Below are positions 27,814 to 37,588 of a stretch of DNA of 64,000 nt, one piece after another. Numbering within the stretch: position 1 is the stretch's first letter; each line of letters starts with the position of its first letter. The translations under genes were made by a program, and so were the position numbers. The notes beneath the pieces were generated by a model. That model worked only from the letters and a program-made list of their open reading frames with translations, did not search any database and had not been told where the DNA came from. Origin of the DNA: Brumimicrobium salinarum (lineage in GTDB: Bacteria > Bacteroidota > Bacteroidia > Flavobacteriales_D > Crocinitomicaceae); NCBI RefSeq assembly GCF_002844555.1, contig NZ_PJNI01000001.1:310001-374000 (forward strand). The letters run 5' to 3'.

Positions 27814-30621
27814 CTAATGCGCATCCAACCAATTCCCGGCAAATTCCATTTCAATATCCAACGGAACAACTAATTCAACAGCGCCTTCCATTTCTTCTTT
27901 TACGATTTTTGCAACGGTGTCTTTTTCTGATTTCAATACATCAAAAACCAACTCATCATGCACTTGCAATAACATTCTGGAGGTGAGGTTTTGTTCTCGC
28001 ATTTTGTTGTAAATGTTGATCATCGCGACTTTGATAATATCGGCAGCACTACCTTGAATAGGTGCGTTAATGGCATTTCTTTCAGCAAATCCTCTTACAA
28101 TTGCGTTTTTTGAATGAATGTCTGGCAAATAACGGCGACGTTTCATAATGGTTTCAACATATCCGTGTTCTTTGGCGTCTTCTTTCACTTTTTCCATATA
28201 AGCTTTTATGGTAGGATATTGCGCAAAATAGCTATCTATGATTGATTTCGCCTCTCGCCTTGGAATTCCTAATGTTTGAGATAATCCAAATGCCGATTGA
28301 CCGTAAATAATTCCAAAGTTAACTGCCTTAGCATTGCTTCTTTGCTCTCGGGTTACTTTATCGATCTCAACATCAAAAACCTTCGCTGCGGTGGAAGCAT
28401 GAATATCGTGTCCATTTTGGAAAGCTTCAATCATGTTTTTATCTTCGCTTAACGCAGCTATAATACGCAATTCAATTTGAGAGTAATCGGCGGCCATCAA
28501 GTAATAATCGTCATTCTTCGCTACAAAAGCTTTTCTAATTTCTCGGCCTTTTGGCGTTCGAATAGGAATGTTTTGTAAGTTGGGATTTGTAGAGCTCAAT
28601 CTTCCCGTTGCAGCAACGGTTTGCATGTAATGTGTATGCAACCTTCCATCGTGTTCATCCACCAAAGCTGGCAATGGATCTACGTAAGTGTTTTTCAATT
28701 TACGCAAGGAACGATAATCCAAAATCAATGGAATAATTTCGTGGTCGTTGATGTGTTTTTGTAATGTATCTTCCGAAGTAGAATATTGTCCTGACTTCGT
28801 TTTCTTTGGTTTTTTGGCAATTTCTAATTTTTCAAATAAAATTTCCCCCAATTGTTTAGGTGAAGCTAAATTGAATTCTTCTCCTGCCAATTCAATTACT
28901 TTTTCTTCTATCTCATTTAAAGAAACCGCTAACTCCTCAGAGAAAACTTTCAAACTTTCAATATCCAATTGAATTCCTTCTTGTTCCATTGCTTTTAAAA
29001 CAGAAGTCAACGGCATTTCCATTTCATAAAACAAATCTTTCAGATGGTCTTTCTGAATTTCTGGTTCAAAAAGCTCTTTGAATTGCCAAGTGATATCGGC
29101 ATCTTCACAAGCGTAATCAACAATTTCTTTTTGTTCGATATCACGCATTGTTTTTTGGTTCTTGCCTTTTTTTCCAATCAAATTTTCAATTGGCAAAGTG
29201 GTATATTTCAAGTAATATTCCGCTAAGTCATCCATGTTATGCTTTCCATCTGGCGACAATAAATAATGCGCGACCATGGTGTCAAAACGCGGACCTCTCA
29301 ACTTAATTCCATAGCGATTAATAACTTGTTCATCGTATTTGATGTTATGTGCCACCTTTTCTACTTTTTCAGAATTAAAGAAAGGTTCAAAAACTGTCAA
29401 TAGAGCTTTTGCTTCATCAAAGTTTTCTGGAAAAGGAACGTAATAAGCTTCTTTTGCTTTAAAAGAAAATGCAATTCCTACTAAATCTGCATTTCGTGCT
29501 TCTAAACTGTTGGTTTCCGTATCAAAAGCTGCTGATTTTTGCTTAAGTAACTTTTCAATTAATGCTTTTTGGTCTTTTTCGGATTCAACAAAATGATATT
29601 TCGTTTCTTCGGTTTCTAAAGATTTCATTTCACTACCCGAAAGCGCTTCTTGTTGAGCCGCAGTTGCAGTAGATCCAAATAGCTCCAATTGACCGTTATC
29701 TACTCCAGCGGAATCTGCGGTAATGACCAACTCCTCTCCTAACACTCTTTTTGCCAAACTTCTGAATTCCAATTCTGTAAAAATTTCACGAATTTTATCT
29801 TCATCGTGTGGACAAATTTCGAGATCTTCAGGGTCGAATTTTACATCAACATCAGTAATGATTGTTGCTAAGCTCTTAGACATTTTTCCTTGCTCTTGGA
29901 AGTTCGTCACGTTTTCTTTTTGTTTTCCTTTTAATTCATCAATATGGTCGAACAATCCTTCCATGGAACCATATTTCTGCACTAATTTCTTAGCTGTTTT
30001 TTCTCCAATCCCTGGAATTCCAGGAATATTATCTGAGGCATCTCCCCACATTCCAAGAATATCGATAACTTGTTTGGGGTCTTCAACTCCAAATTTTTCC
30101 TGTATTTCTGGAACTCCCCAAATCTCGGCAGGTTTTTTCCCTCTTCCTGGTCGGTACATGAAAGATTTATCGCTTACCAACTGACCAAAATCTTTATCGG
30201 GCGTCATCATGTAGGTAATAAAACCTTCTTTTTCTGCCATTCCCGCCAAGGTTCCAATAACATCATCGGCTTCATATCCATCTTTCATCAAAATGGGAAT
30301 TTTAAAAGCTTCGATAATGCGTTTTATGGGCTCGATCATCTTGCGAATATCCTCAGGCATTTTTTCACGTTGCGCTTTGTATTCGGAATATTCTTCAATT
30401 CTATTGGTAGCTCCTCCTGGAGGATCAAAAACCACTGCAATATGTGTGGGTTCCTCTTTTTTTATGACATCCAACAAAGCGTTTGTAAATCCAAAAGCAG
30501 CAGAAGTATTTTCTCCTTTAGAGTTCATCCGAGGATTTTTCAAAAAAGCATAATAAGCCCTGTAAATCAATGCGTAGGCATCTAGTAAAAAAAGTTTCTT
30601 TTCTGTTTTTGGAGTCAACAT
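27814..30621 (-). CDS. polA: DNA polymerase I
   Basis: The 935-residue protein has a 5'-3' exonuclease (about 1-300; LLDAYALIYRAYYAF, then GIPGIGEKTAKKL). A 3'-5' exonuclease with an intact DxE (AFDTETNSLEARN) follows. The polymerase domain has ADYSQIELRIIAALS, RRRYLPDIHSKN and the C-terminal LLQVHDELVFDV with the catalytic aspartates. All three activities look intact. It is single-gene from a TAnnTTTG box at 30645. It repairs DNA and matures Okazaki fragments. Confidence 0.97.
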   Translation of the reverse strand: MLTPKTEKKLFLLDAYALIYRAYYAFLKNPRMNSKGENTSAAFGFTNALLDVIKKEEPTHIAVVFDPPGGATNRIEEYSEYKAQREKMPEDIRKMIEPIKRIIEAFKIPILMKDGYEADDVIGTLAGMAEKEGFITYMMTPDKDFGQLVSDKSFMYRPGRGKKPAEIWGVPEIQEKFGVEDPKQVIDILGMWGDASDNIPGIPGIGEKTAKKLVQKYGSMEGLFDHIDELKGKQKENVTNFQEQGKMSKSLATIITDVDVKFDPEDLEICPHDEDKIREIFTELEFRSLAKRVLGEELVITADSAGVDNGQLELFGSTATAAQQEALSGSEMKSLETEETKYHFVESEKDQKALIEKLLKQKSAAFDTETNSLEARNADLVGIAFSFKAKEAYYVPFPENFDEAKALLTVFEPFFNSEKVEKVAHNIKYDEQVINRYGIKLRGPRFDTMVAHYLLSPDGKHNMDDLAEYYLKYTTLPIENLIGKKGKNQKTMRDIEQKEIVDYACEDADITWQFKELFEPEIQKDHLKDLFYEMEMPLTSVLKAMEQEGIQLDIESLKVFSEELAVSLNEIEEKVIELAGEEFNLASPKQLGEILFEKLEIAKKPKKTKSGQYSTSEDTLQKHINDHEIIPLILDYRSLRKLKNTYVDPLPALVDEHDGRLHTHYMQTVAATGRLSSTNPNLQNIPIRTPKGREIRKAFVAKNDDYYLMAADYSQIELRIIAALSEDKNMIEAFQNGHDIHASTAAKVFDVEIDKVTREQRSNAKAVNFGIIYGQSAFGLSQTLGIPRREAKSIIDSYFAQYPTIKAYMEKVKEDAKEHGYVETIMKRRRYLPDIHSKNAIVRGFAERNAINAPIQGSAADIIKVAMINIYNKMREQNLTSRMLLQVHDELVFDVLKSEKDTVAKIVKEEMEGAVELVVPLDIEMEFAGNWLDAH

Positions 30622-30644
30622 AATATGAGGATTTTATTTCGAAT

Positions 30645-30652
30645 CAAATATA
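30645..30652 (-). promoter_or_regulatory. -7 promoter box of polA
   Basis: TATATTTG on the minus strand is an exact TAnnTTTG, 23 bases before the polA ATG. Confidence 0.6.
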
Positions 30653-30692
30653 AGTAATAATCAATTACGAATGGCTTTAGTCCACAACGAAG

Positions 30693-31628
30693 TTAATTGC
30701 GAAGGAGAGAGTTATCATTTAACGTATCCGTATGATATATTTCTCGTAACAAATCAAAATTGCTGACTTCAATGAAATTAGGACGATAATCCATAGCTTT
30801 TTTAAAGTCTTCTTTTGTTCTAATTGTCCAAAAATCTATTTTTAACCCATTAGTTTTTGCGCGATTGAGTTCTGTTTTATTTAAAGTAGTATCAAACATA
30901 TTTAAAGACAAACCATCTAATGATAATTCTTTTGCATATTTCATCTTTTCTTTCATGTTTTGAAAAATCAAATAATAGCATGCAATGCTTGAGTCTTTTT
31001 CTTTTATTTTTGAAAGAACGGTTGAATAATTCGTTTGAACGACAACTTGTTTTTCTACGCTATACTTTTTTATTAAACGATAAAGTTCGTTAGCTAAATC
31101 AGTTTGATAATACGTATCTACATTTTTTGTTTGCACACAAGTGGAATCAAAATATCCTTTTATATCCAAGGAAATAAACTTGTTACTGTTTTCAGATTTT
31201 GAAATCTCTTTGAACAGTTCAGAAAGTCGGGTAATCTTGTCTTTAGCTCCTTCTCGACAAATATGTAATTGTTCTATTAGACTATCAGGGGTTTGTAGAA
31301 TACAATTGTATTTATAATTATTCAACATATCTTGAGACGAGTCACATAAATGCGTAAAAACATCATCATGATATAGCCAAAGGGTCTTAGAAAGGCTCAT
31401 TTGTACATCTACCTCAACACCATCTGCATAACGAAGTCCTTCCCGAATAGCAGAAATTGTATTTTCAATATGCCCTTCATTTTCATGTATTCCAATTCCC
31501 CTATGTCCTAAAACAAGTGTTTTTACTGGTAAATCTTTAGTTGTTGGTGTAGAACACGAACTAACGGTGAGCCATGTTCCAAGAAAAAGAATCACTGCAA
31601 AGGTGACCTGAAATAATTTAAAAGACAT
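30693..31628 (-). CDS. Glycerophosphodiester phosphodiesterase-like lipoprotein
   Basis: From ATG 31628 the protein is 311 residues with a lipoprotein signal (Cys25 in TVSSC). The GDPD-family pattern follows: LGHRGIGIHENEG with the catalytic His, then DGVEVDVQM and LYHDD. It would hydrolyse glycerophosphodiesters outside the cytoplasm. The in-frame ATG at 31706 lies inside lplA and lacks a signal-like start, so it is rejected. It lies 25 bases downstream of lplA and probably shares its transcript. Confidence 0.82.
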   Translation of the reverse strand: MSFKLFQVTFAVILFLGTWLTVSSCSTPTTKDLPVKTLVLGHRGIGIHENEGHIENTISAIREGLRYADGVEVDVQMSLSKTLWLYHDDVFTHLCDSSQDMLNNYKYNCILQTPDSLIEQLHICREGAKDKITRLSELFKEISKSENSNKFISLDIKGYFDSTCVQTKNVDTYYQTDLANELYRLIKKYSVEKQVVVQTNYSTVLSKIKEKDSSIACYYLIFQNMKEKMKYAKELSLDGLSLNMFDTTLNKTELNRAKTNGLKIDFWTIRTKEDFKKAMDYRPNFIEVSNFDLLREIYHTDTLNDNSLLRN

Positions 31629-31653
31629 AATTATAGCGTTAATACATTGATAT

Positions 31654-32652
31654 TTAATCGTTCTGAAAAAACAGCGATAGAAACGCTTGATGTTCAATGT
31701 TTCCAAAATACTGAGTTAGATCAATACCTTTAAGAACATGATCAATTGCTTGTTTCTCAAAAGGAATTCCATGTAGTTTTGATTCAATTTCCGCAACTGA
31801 ATTTTTTCCAAAAAAATCACCAAAGATGTGCGCTTCTTTAATGCGACCCTTTTCAACAAGAATACGTATATCAATTTCTCCTATTGGAAAACGGGCACTG
31901 TTTTGAAAATTAAACTTCGGTGCACGACCATAATTCCAATCCCATGTATCGTATTTTTCCTTTTTTAATTGATGCACTGCTTCCCATTCCTTGGTTGATA
32001 ACTGATATTTCGTAAAAGCAGTATTCCCCGCGTACAAACCCTCTAGCAACCTTTTTCTAAATTCACTGATTTCTATACGTTCATCTAAAAACTCACAAAT
32101 ATTAGCAACACGACTACGCACTGATTTATGTCCTTTCGATTCTAATTTACTTTGCTTAACATTTAACGCATTAGTTACTTCACCTAAATCTGTGTCGTAT
32201 AGCAAAGTTCCATGGCTTATCATTCTTTTTCCTGTCGAAAATTGTGCTGTTCCTGATATTTTTTTGTCTCCAATTAAAATATCATTCCGACCTTTAAGTT
32301 CTGCACTGATTCCCATCTCATCAAGAACCTTAATTACAGGCGCTGTAAACTTCTTAAAATTATGCAGTTTTTTTACATCATGATTCGTGATAAAGCTAAA
32401 GTTTAAGTTTCCAAAATCATGATAAACAGCACCACCACCACTTATACGGCGAACAACTTGAATATCATGTCTATCAATATACGCCTGATTCACCTCCTCT
32501 ATCGTAATTTGATTTTTACCAATAATAATTGACGGTGCATTTATGTAAAACAATAAATAATCATTTTTAGGATCAAAATGTCGAGCGATATATTCCTCCA
32601 ATGCCAAGTTTAACCTTGGGTCATTTATATTTTCGTTATCTACGTAAATCAT
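31654..32652 (-). CDS. lplA: Lipoate--protein ligase
   Basis: The 332-residue protein has the BPL_LplA fold: RRISGGGAVYHDFGNLNFSF, then GRNDILIGDKKISGTAQ with the active lysine, and the accessory C-terminal domain FPIGEIDIRILVEKGRI. It attaches free lipoate to E2 and GcvH proteins using ATP. A TACTTTTA sequence 20 bases before the ATG is a near match to the -7 box. The GDPD gene follows. Confidence 0.93.
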   Translation of the reverse strand: MIYVDNENINDPRLNLALEEYIARHFDPKNDYLLFYINAPSIIIGKNQITIEEVNQAYIDRHDIQVVRRISGGGAVYHDFGNLNFSFITNHDVKKLHNFKKFTAPVIKVLDEMGISAELKGRNDILIGDKKISGTAQFSTGKRMISHGTLLYDTDLGEVTNALNVKQSKLESKGHKSVRSRVANICEFLDERIEISEFRKRLLEGLYAGNTAFTKYQLSTKEWEAVHQLKKEKYDTWDWNYGRAPKFNFQNSARFPIGEIDIRILVEKGRIKEAHIFGDFFGKNSVAEIESKLHGIPFEKQAIDHVLKGIDLTQYFGNIEHQAFLSLFFQND

Positions 32653-32834
32653 TAATTGAGTATTTTATGAATAAAAGTAGTCATCTTGCCTGTAACAATC
32701 AAGTTTAATTAATGCAGAAGCAAAACAATTATTTGTTCTTAATAAAAGCGTTTAGGAATATAAACACCTTAAAACAAACGTTCATCTGAATTTTCCCATT
32801 TGTTAAATATTTGGTTTTTAAATACAAATGGCTT

Positions 32835-32842
32835 TATATTTA
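32835..32842 (+). promoter_or_regulatory. Promoter of the lipoprotein/T9SS array
   Basis: TATATTTA is one base from TAnnTTTG, and TTTG at 32813-32816 lies 18 bases upstream as a -33 box. It precedes the broken leader gene at 32867, so the whole array may still be transcribed. Confidence 0.5.
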
Positions 32843-32866
32843 CTTTAAACTAAAAAACCAACTATT

Positions 32867-33004
32867 ATGAAACACGCATACATACCAACCGTTAAACGAT
32901 TAGCTCTCGTGCTATAAACCGCCATTTTTATGAACAACAATGCAGGCTTTTCACAAGCCAATCCTGAATGGAAAACGCATGGAAACTCAAAAAATCATAC
33001 GATT
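32867..33004 (+). pseudogene. Signal-peptide leader of a T9SS-type protein with an in-frame stop
   Basis: From ATG 32867 the frame reads a signal peptide (KHAYIPTVKRLALVL), then TAA at 32915. It continues in the same frame with TAIFMNNNAGFSQ and the motif NPEWKTHGN, which I associate with the mature start of large secreted Flavobacteriia proteins. The frame then runs straight into the lipoprotein at 33005. It looks like the 5' end of the protein whose C-terminal half lies at 33285-35060, cut off by a nonsense change and a fusion. Confidence 0.6.
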
Positions 33005-33304
33005 ATGAAAAATACAAAAATCATAATCATCCTATTACTCTTCAGTTTTGGGTTTGTAGGATGTACAAAAATAGGAAAGAATGTAACCATTAAAGGCAGA
33101 GTAATTAGCCCATTAAACAATAAACCAATGGCAGAAAAGAAAATGTACTTATATAAAAACAATTTTAAAACTATAAAGAGAACCAATACAAACGAAAATG
33201 GAGAATTTGAGTTGAGTGCAGGGCGATTTGGATCTATATGGGCTGGAGTGAGTTATGATTATAAAGAATACTACAGTCTAGGCTTTGATTATAAAGGGAA
33301 ATAA
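33005..33304 (+). pseudogene. Truncated lipoprotein with a carboxypeptidase-like domain
   Basis: From ATG 33005 it encodes 99 residues: lipoprotein signal ending GFVGC (Cys20), then a short beta-sandwich (VTIKGRVISPLNNKPMAEKK, then NENGEFELSAG) and an early stop. It resembles the start of the lipoproteins downstream only in layout, not in detail. The stop falls where the lipase-like sequence begins in another frame (33285), so this is probably a fragment joined to that gene by recombination. It could still be expressed as a small lipoprotein. Confidence 0.55.
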
Positions 33305-35060
33305 TTACCCTGATGAAGATTGGGAAAATGTTGTAATTGGCTACAGCATGGGAGGGCAAAAAGCGAGATATGCTTTGATGAAATTAGAGAAAGAACACAT
33401 GGAAAACGGTGGCATGCATCATCATACAAAGTTGTATATTCCTTTTGATTCACCACAGCATGGTGCAAATATTCCGCTTTTTACACAAGCCACATACAAG
33501 ACCTTTAAAAATACCAATATAATTGCTGCGCTTGCGAATCTTAGTTTGGTTGATCCTGCCTCGCGCGACATGGGATTGTATAGTATATATAATAGCAATG
33601 AGCTGTCTAGTTCAGGCTTGTTCTCTAAAGACTTAATTCCACATCCTGATCAAGCCGCAGTCAACTATCAGAATGAACTTAAAAATAATTTTCAACATGC
33701 TTATACCCATTCTACAGATACTCGGAAGACATTTCCTTCTTTTTCTAGGAACATTGCTGTTTCAATGGGAAGTTACAAGGAGGATTATAATGCAAAGTGG
33801 GGTTTGCATCCAGGAAAAAAATTGTTTACTCAGCATGCGCCTAGTTCATTTTATGTTCCTGTTTTAGGATTTCAACCCGGTATGGTGAATAGGAAATTGT
33901 GGGCGTCTAAATACTCTAGTACTTCTCCTCAATCTAGTTTTAGTAGAAATGATTTTTATGTTTTTCTAGGCATACCAATTTACATCAGAAAATTGTATAA
34001 TTTTCAAAAACATTACGAATGGGATATGGCACAAGGTGGTTATAAAACAATGTTCTACGATGGTTTAACAGGTGGAGCAGTAGCTATTTTGAGGTCCGGT
34101 GGAACAGTTCTGGGTAGCCAGCACTATAAAGATGAAATGAGTTTTATGCCTTTGGTTTCAGCTCTAGCAATTAACCCTGAGATTTGGAAAAATAATGACC
34201 TTTATTTTAATTTGCAGAATGAGGGGTTGATGTTTGATTCTTATTTAAATTTAGGCCTAAATATTAAATCAGACATCTTTGGTTATCCTCATTTAGCAAA
34301 TCCAAATAATCATTTTGACATCACTCCTTTCGAAGCAGTTTATGCAGATGATTTTAACTGGGATCACATCGTTATGGGTAATACCTTAGAAGACCATTTA
34401 AGTGGCAATGACGATCAATATTATTACCATAATTTGCGTGATTTTTTAAATGATGAAGTGGAGGGGTATATTGTACCGCTTCAGAATAAAGTAATCGGTC
34501 AAAATCACGTTCAAAATTCAAGTTACGAGTATAAGGCTTGGTATAAATCAAGGGATCAAGTTATTATAGGGAATAACAATACTCCAAAAACAAATCCTGG
34601 AGATTACATCATTGAACAAACGGGGAACATTACCGTCTTTGGCGGGCAGTCTGTTTTAATCAAACCTGGCTTTCACTCCAAAGCGGGTAGTACTTTTCAT
34701 GCATTTATAGATGGTCCAAGTGAATGTTATGGAGATTACGCTAAATCTGGTTCTTCTGACTCCTCTGACGATGACAATGAAAATACAACAAAAACCCATA
34801 CGGAAAAACCAAGTATTAGTCAGGATTTACAAATTAAGTTGATTCCCAACCCCAACTCGGGTAATTTTACTTTTGAAGTCAACCAAGCAAACCCTAAAGG
34901 AGCTTTATACGTTTATGGATTAGAAGGTAAACTATATTATCAGCAAGCTGTCAACCAATACCAAACAAAACTTGACCTATCACTTAAATATGGATTGTAC
35001 CTTGTCGTGTATAAAACAGGAACAGAAATAAAAACAACAAAATTAATAATTAACCAATGA
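33285..35060 (+). pseudogene. T9SS-exported lipase-like protein, N-terminally truncated
   Basis: The frame encodes 591 residues from TTG 33285 with no signal peptide. It opens at a lipase nucleophile elbow, VVIGYSMGGQ (Ser21), followed by FDSPQHGANIP and, near the end of the hydrolase part, NWDHIVMGN with a candidate catalytic His. A coat-hanger-type segment follows (VLIKPGFHSKAGSTFHAF), then a low-complexity Ser/Asp linker and a T9SS type A sorting domain (LIPNPNSGNFTFEV to the end). The strands that normally precede the elbow and the signal peptide are missing, so the protein should be neither exported nor active as it stands. Its stop overlaps the next lipoprotein start by 4 bases. Confidence 0.75.
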
Positions 35061-35722
35061 AAAATTTAATTTTTATAACTCTTCTATTCTTCTTTGGAGT
35101 TTCATGTAAAAAGGAAACATCCGTAGTTATCCAAGCCAAAGATTACAACACCGGTGATGGAACAGCCTATGCTGGTCAAGAATACGCAGTTGCAGAATCA
35201 TGGACACCTTTTCAAGAAACGAAATCTAAAATTGTAGCCACAGGGTTTTTAGATGCCAATGGCCAGGCTTCCTTTAATTTAAAAATGAAGAACAATCGCA
35301 AATATGTACTCGGTGTTAGTGAGCCTGACAATATTTGTTACGGTGGTCTTGTGCAGCATTATTTGGAACATGAAAAAAATAATTTGGTTGATTTTGAATA
35401 TTTAGCTTGCGGTTATATAAATTTACCAAGGGTAAATACCAATTGCGAAGGGCCAAACGACAAGTTTAGATATAAATATTATTATACTGATGATAAAGAT
35501 ATATACATATATACAGGATATATCGACGCAAATTATAATTGGCAAGAAAATAAGTTCTTGGAAGGTTGCATTGACTATTCAAATGCAGTATCTTACAATA
35601 GTAGACCTGTAGGAAATTACACTATTGAATGGATGGTTGAAAGAACAAGCGGCACAACAACAGGAATTGATAACTTTACAATTACTGAAAATGATTCTTT
35701 GACTTACTTAATTGAATACTAA
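35057..35722 (+). CDS. Array lipoprotein 1 (intact)
   Basis: The 221-residue lipoprotein has its lipobox at Cys17 (GVSCKKE). The N-terminal module (about 18-118) is a beta-sandwich with FLDANGQASFNLKMKNN, like a carboxypeptidase-regulatory fold. The C-terminal module (about 119-221) ends PVGNYTIEWMVERTSG and then TENDSLTYLIEY. I do not recognise a named family. There is no acidic run after the Cys, so surface export is not predicted and a periplasmic-facing position is likely. It starts by an ATGA overlap with the lipase-like gene. A role as immunity or inhibitor protein to that hydrolase is only an inference. Confidence 0.8.
   Translation: MKNLIFITLLFFFGVSCKKETSVVIQAKDYNTGDGTAYAGQEYAVAESWTPFQETKSKIVATGFLDANGQASFNLKMKNNRKYVLGVSEPDNICYGGLVQHYLEHEKNNLVDFEYLACGYINLPRVNTNCEGPNDKFRYKYYYTDDKDIYIYTGYIDANYNWQENKFLEGCIDYSNAVSYNSRPVGNYTIEWMVERTSGTTTGIDNFTITENDSLTYLIEY
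35117..35383 (+). repeat. Identical DNA segment shared with array lipoprotein 4
   Basis: This 267-bp segment reads identical, base for base by eye, to 37648-37914 in lipoprotein 4. Flanking sequence on both sides differs. Lipoprotein 2 shares most of it (to about 35325) but differs at its 3' end. This mosaic is typical of gene conversion. Confidence 0.75.
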
Positions 35723-36381
35723 ATGAAAAATTTAATTTTTATAAGTCTTCTATTCTTCTTTGGAGTTTCATGTAAAAAGGAAACATCCGTAGTTATCCAA
35801 GCCAAAGATTACAACACCGGTGATGGAACAGCCTATGCTGGTCAAGAATACGCAGTTGCAGAATCATGGACACCTTTTCAAGAAACGAAATCTAAAATTG
35901 TAGCCACAGGGTTTTTAGATGCCAATGGCCAGGCTTCCTTTAATTTAAAAATGAAGAACAATCGCAAATATGTACTCGGTGTTAGTGAACCTGATAATAT
36001 TTGTTATGGCGGTCTAGTGCAGCATTATTTGGAACATGAGAAGAGTAATACGGTTGATTTTGATTTTCTAGCTTGTGGTTATGTAGATATTAAAAGCAAT
36101 AATATTGATTGTCAAGGAGAAGAGGATGAATTTAGGTTTAGATTTTATTATTCTAGTAACCCCGATATATATATAAAGGATTTGGTACGCTTTCGGAGTG
36201 GTATAATCAAGCAATTTTTGGTTGCCAAGACTATTCAAATGCTGAACCTTTTTATAGAGATGTACCTTATGGTAGCTATACAATAGAATGGGAAGCGATC
36301 AGAACAAGTGGCACAACAACTGGTACAGAATACTTTTCAATTTTAGAAAATGACACAATCACTTATATTATAGAATACTAA
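35723..36381 (+). pseudogene. Array lipoprotein 2, frameshifted at a TA repeat
   Basis: The open frame stops at 36286 after 187 residues. The first ~118 residues match lipoproteins 1 and 4, with the lipobox at Cys17. At 36165-36175 a run (AT)5A puts the reader out of frame. Shifting frame there restores KGFGTLSEWYNQ, then VPYGSYTIEWEAIRTSG and a proper ending EYFSILENDTITYIIEY with TAA at 36379-36381, overlapping the next ATG. One TA unit fewer or two more would repair the gene. It is either a phase-variable gene in the off state or a fresh pseudogene. Confidence 0.8.
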
Positions 36382-37004
36382 TGAAACATTTAATATATAT
36401 CTTATTGATACTCTTTTTTGCAACCTCATGCAAGAAAAAGACAGCTGTCGTTATCCAAGCACAAGACATTACCCGTGACGGCGCGGCCTATGCAGGACAA
36501 GAATACGCTGTTGCGGAGTCATGGACACCTTTTCAAGAAACAAAATCTAAAATTGTAGCCACAGGATTTTTAGATGCCAATGGAAAAGCTTCGTTTAATT
36601 TAAAAATGAAGAATAATAGAAAATATGTCTTGGGAGTAAGTGAACCCGATAATATTTGCTATGGCGGTCTTGTGCAGCACTATTTAGATCATGAAAAAAA
36701 TAATAATGTAATTTTTGAATATGCAGAATGTGCTTATATAAAACTTAAAATTGATAACGTGAATTGTCAAGGACTAAGCGATAAGTTTGTTCTCTATCGA
36801 AAGAATCAAATAGGCTCAATAGACGGTGATTTCGGTTGGCAGCATGATGGATGTGTCTATTGGGAATCAAACGGGTACTCAACTGTTCCAATGGGAGAGC
36901 AGTACTACCGCTGGGAAGTTACTCGTTCAGGTAATACATCGACATATTATGACACTATTTATTTACAAGAAGGAGAACAAAGGATGTACGAGATTAACTA
37001 TTGA
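36381..37004 (+). CDS. Array lipoprotein 3 (intact, more divergent)
   Basis: The 207-residue lipoprotein has its lipobox at Cys17 (FFATSCKKK). The N-terminal module is the same protein type (AYAGQEYAVAESWTPFQETK) but the DNA differs at many silent sites from copies 1, 2 and 4. The C-terminal module is shorter and different (NVNCQGLSDKF, then VPMGEQYYRWEV, ending EGEQRMYEINY). Its start overlaps the restored stop of lipoprotein 2 by one base, so it depends on that reading frame for coupling. Confidence 0.8.
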   Translation: MKHLIYILLILFFATSCKKKTAVVIQAQDITRDGAAYAGQEYAVAESWTPFQETKSKIVATGFLDANGKASFNLKMKNNRKYVLGVSEPDNICYGGLVQHYLDHEKNNNVIFEYAECAYIKLKIDNVNCQGLSDKFVLYRKNQIGSIDGDFGWQHDGCVYWESNGYSTVPMGEQYYRWEVTRSGNTSTYYDTIYLQEGEQRMYEINY

Positions 37005-37084
37005 GAAATAAATCAACTCGATATTATAGTTTTTATGACTTCAGTAATGTTTCTTGTTTTATTGTTTCAATAGAGAAAATAAAG

Positions 37085-37588
37085 ATGAAAAGCAATAACA
37101 GAATAATGCAAGAATCCATTCGATACGCACCTATTTTTATCATTGAGCAAACGGGGAATATTACCGTCTATGGAGGGAAATCTGTTTTGATCAAACCTGG
37201 CTTTCACTCCAAAGCGGGTAGTACTTTTCATGCATTTATAGATGGTTCAAGTAACTGTTATGGAGATTATGCTAAATCTGGTTCTTCTGATTCTTCCGAC
37301 GATGACAATGAAAATACAACGAAAACACACACTGAAAAACCAAGTATAAGTAAGGTGTTACAAATCAAGTTGATTCCAAATCCCAATTCGGGTGATTTTA
37401 CTTTTGAAATTAATCAAGAAAATCCTAATGGTAAATTATATATTTATGGATTAGACGGTAAATTATACTCTGAGCAAGTAGTTAACCAAACACAAACGCG
37501 TCTTGATATATCGCTGAGAAATGGCTTGTACCTTGTCGTTTATAAAACAGTAAAAGAAATGCAAACAACAAAATTAATAATACACTAA
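37085..37588 (+). pseudogene. Orphan second copy of the T9SS sorting domain
   Basis: From about 37136 the frame repeats the end of the lipase-like gene: IEQTGNITVYGGKSVLIKPG, the Ser/Asp linker, then LIPNPNSGDFTFEI to the end. It has no hydrolase part and no signal peptide, and the ATG at 37085 has unrelated residues before the match. It ends in TAA overlapping the ATG of lipoprotein 4, the same join seen between the lipase-like gene and lipoprotein 1. The block sorting-domain plus lipoprotein is therefore duplicated. Confidence 0.75.

Noticed and set aside
31629-31706. Longer GDPD start inside lplA
   Set aside because: ATG 31628 gives a proper lipoprotein signal; the extension does not.
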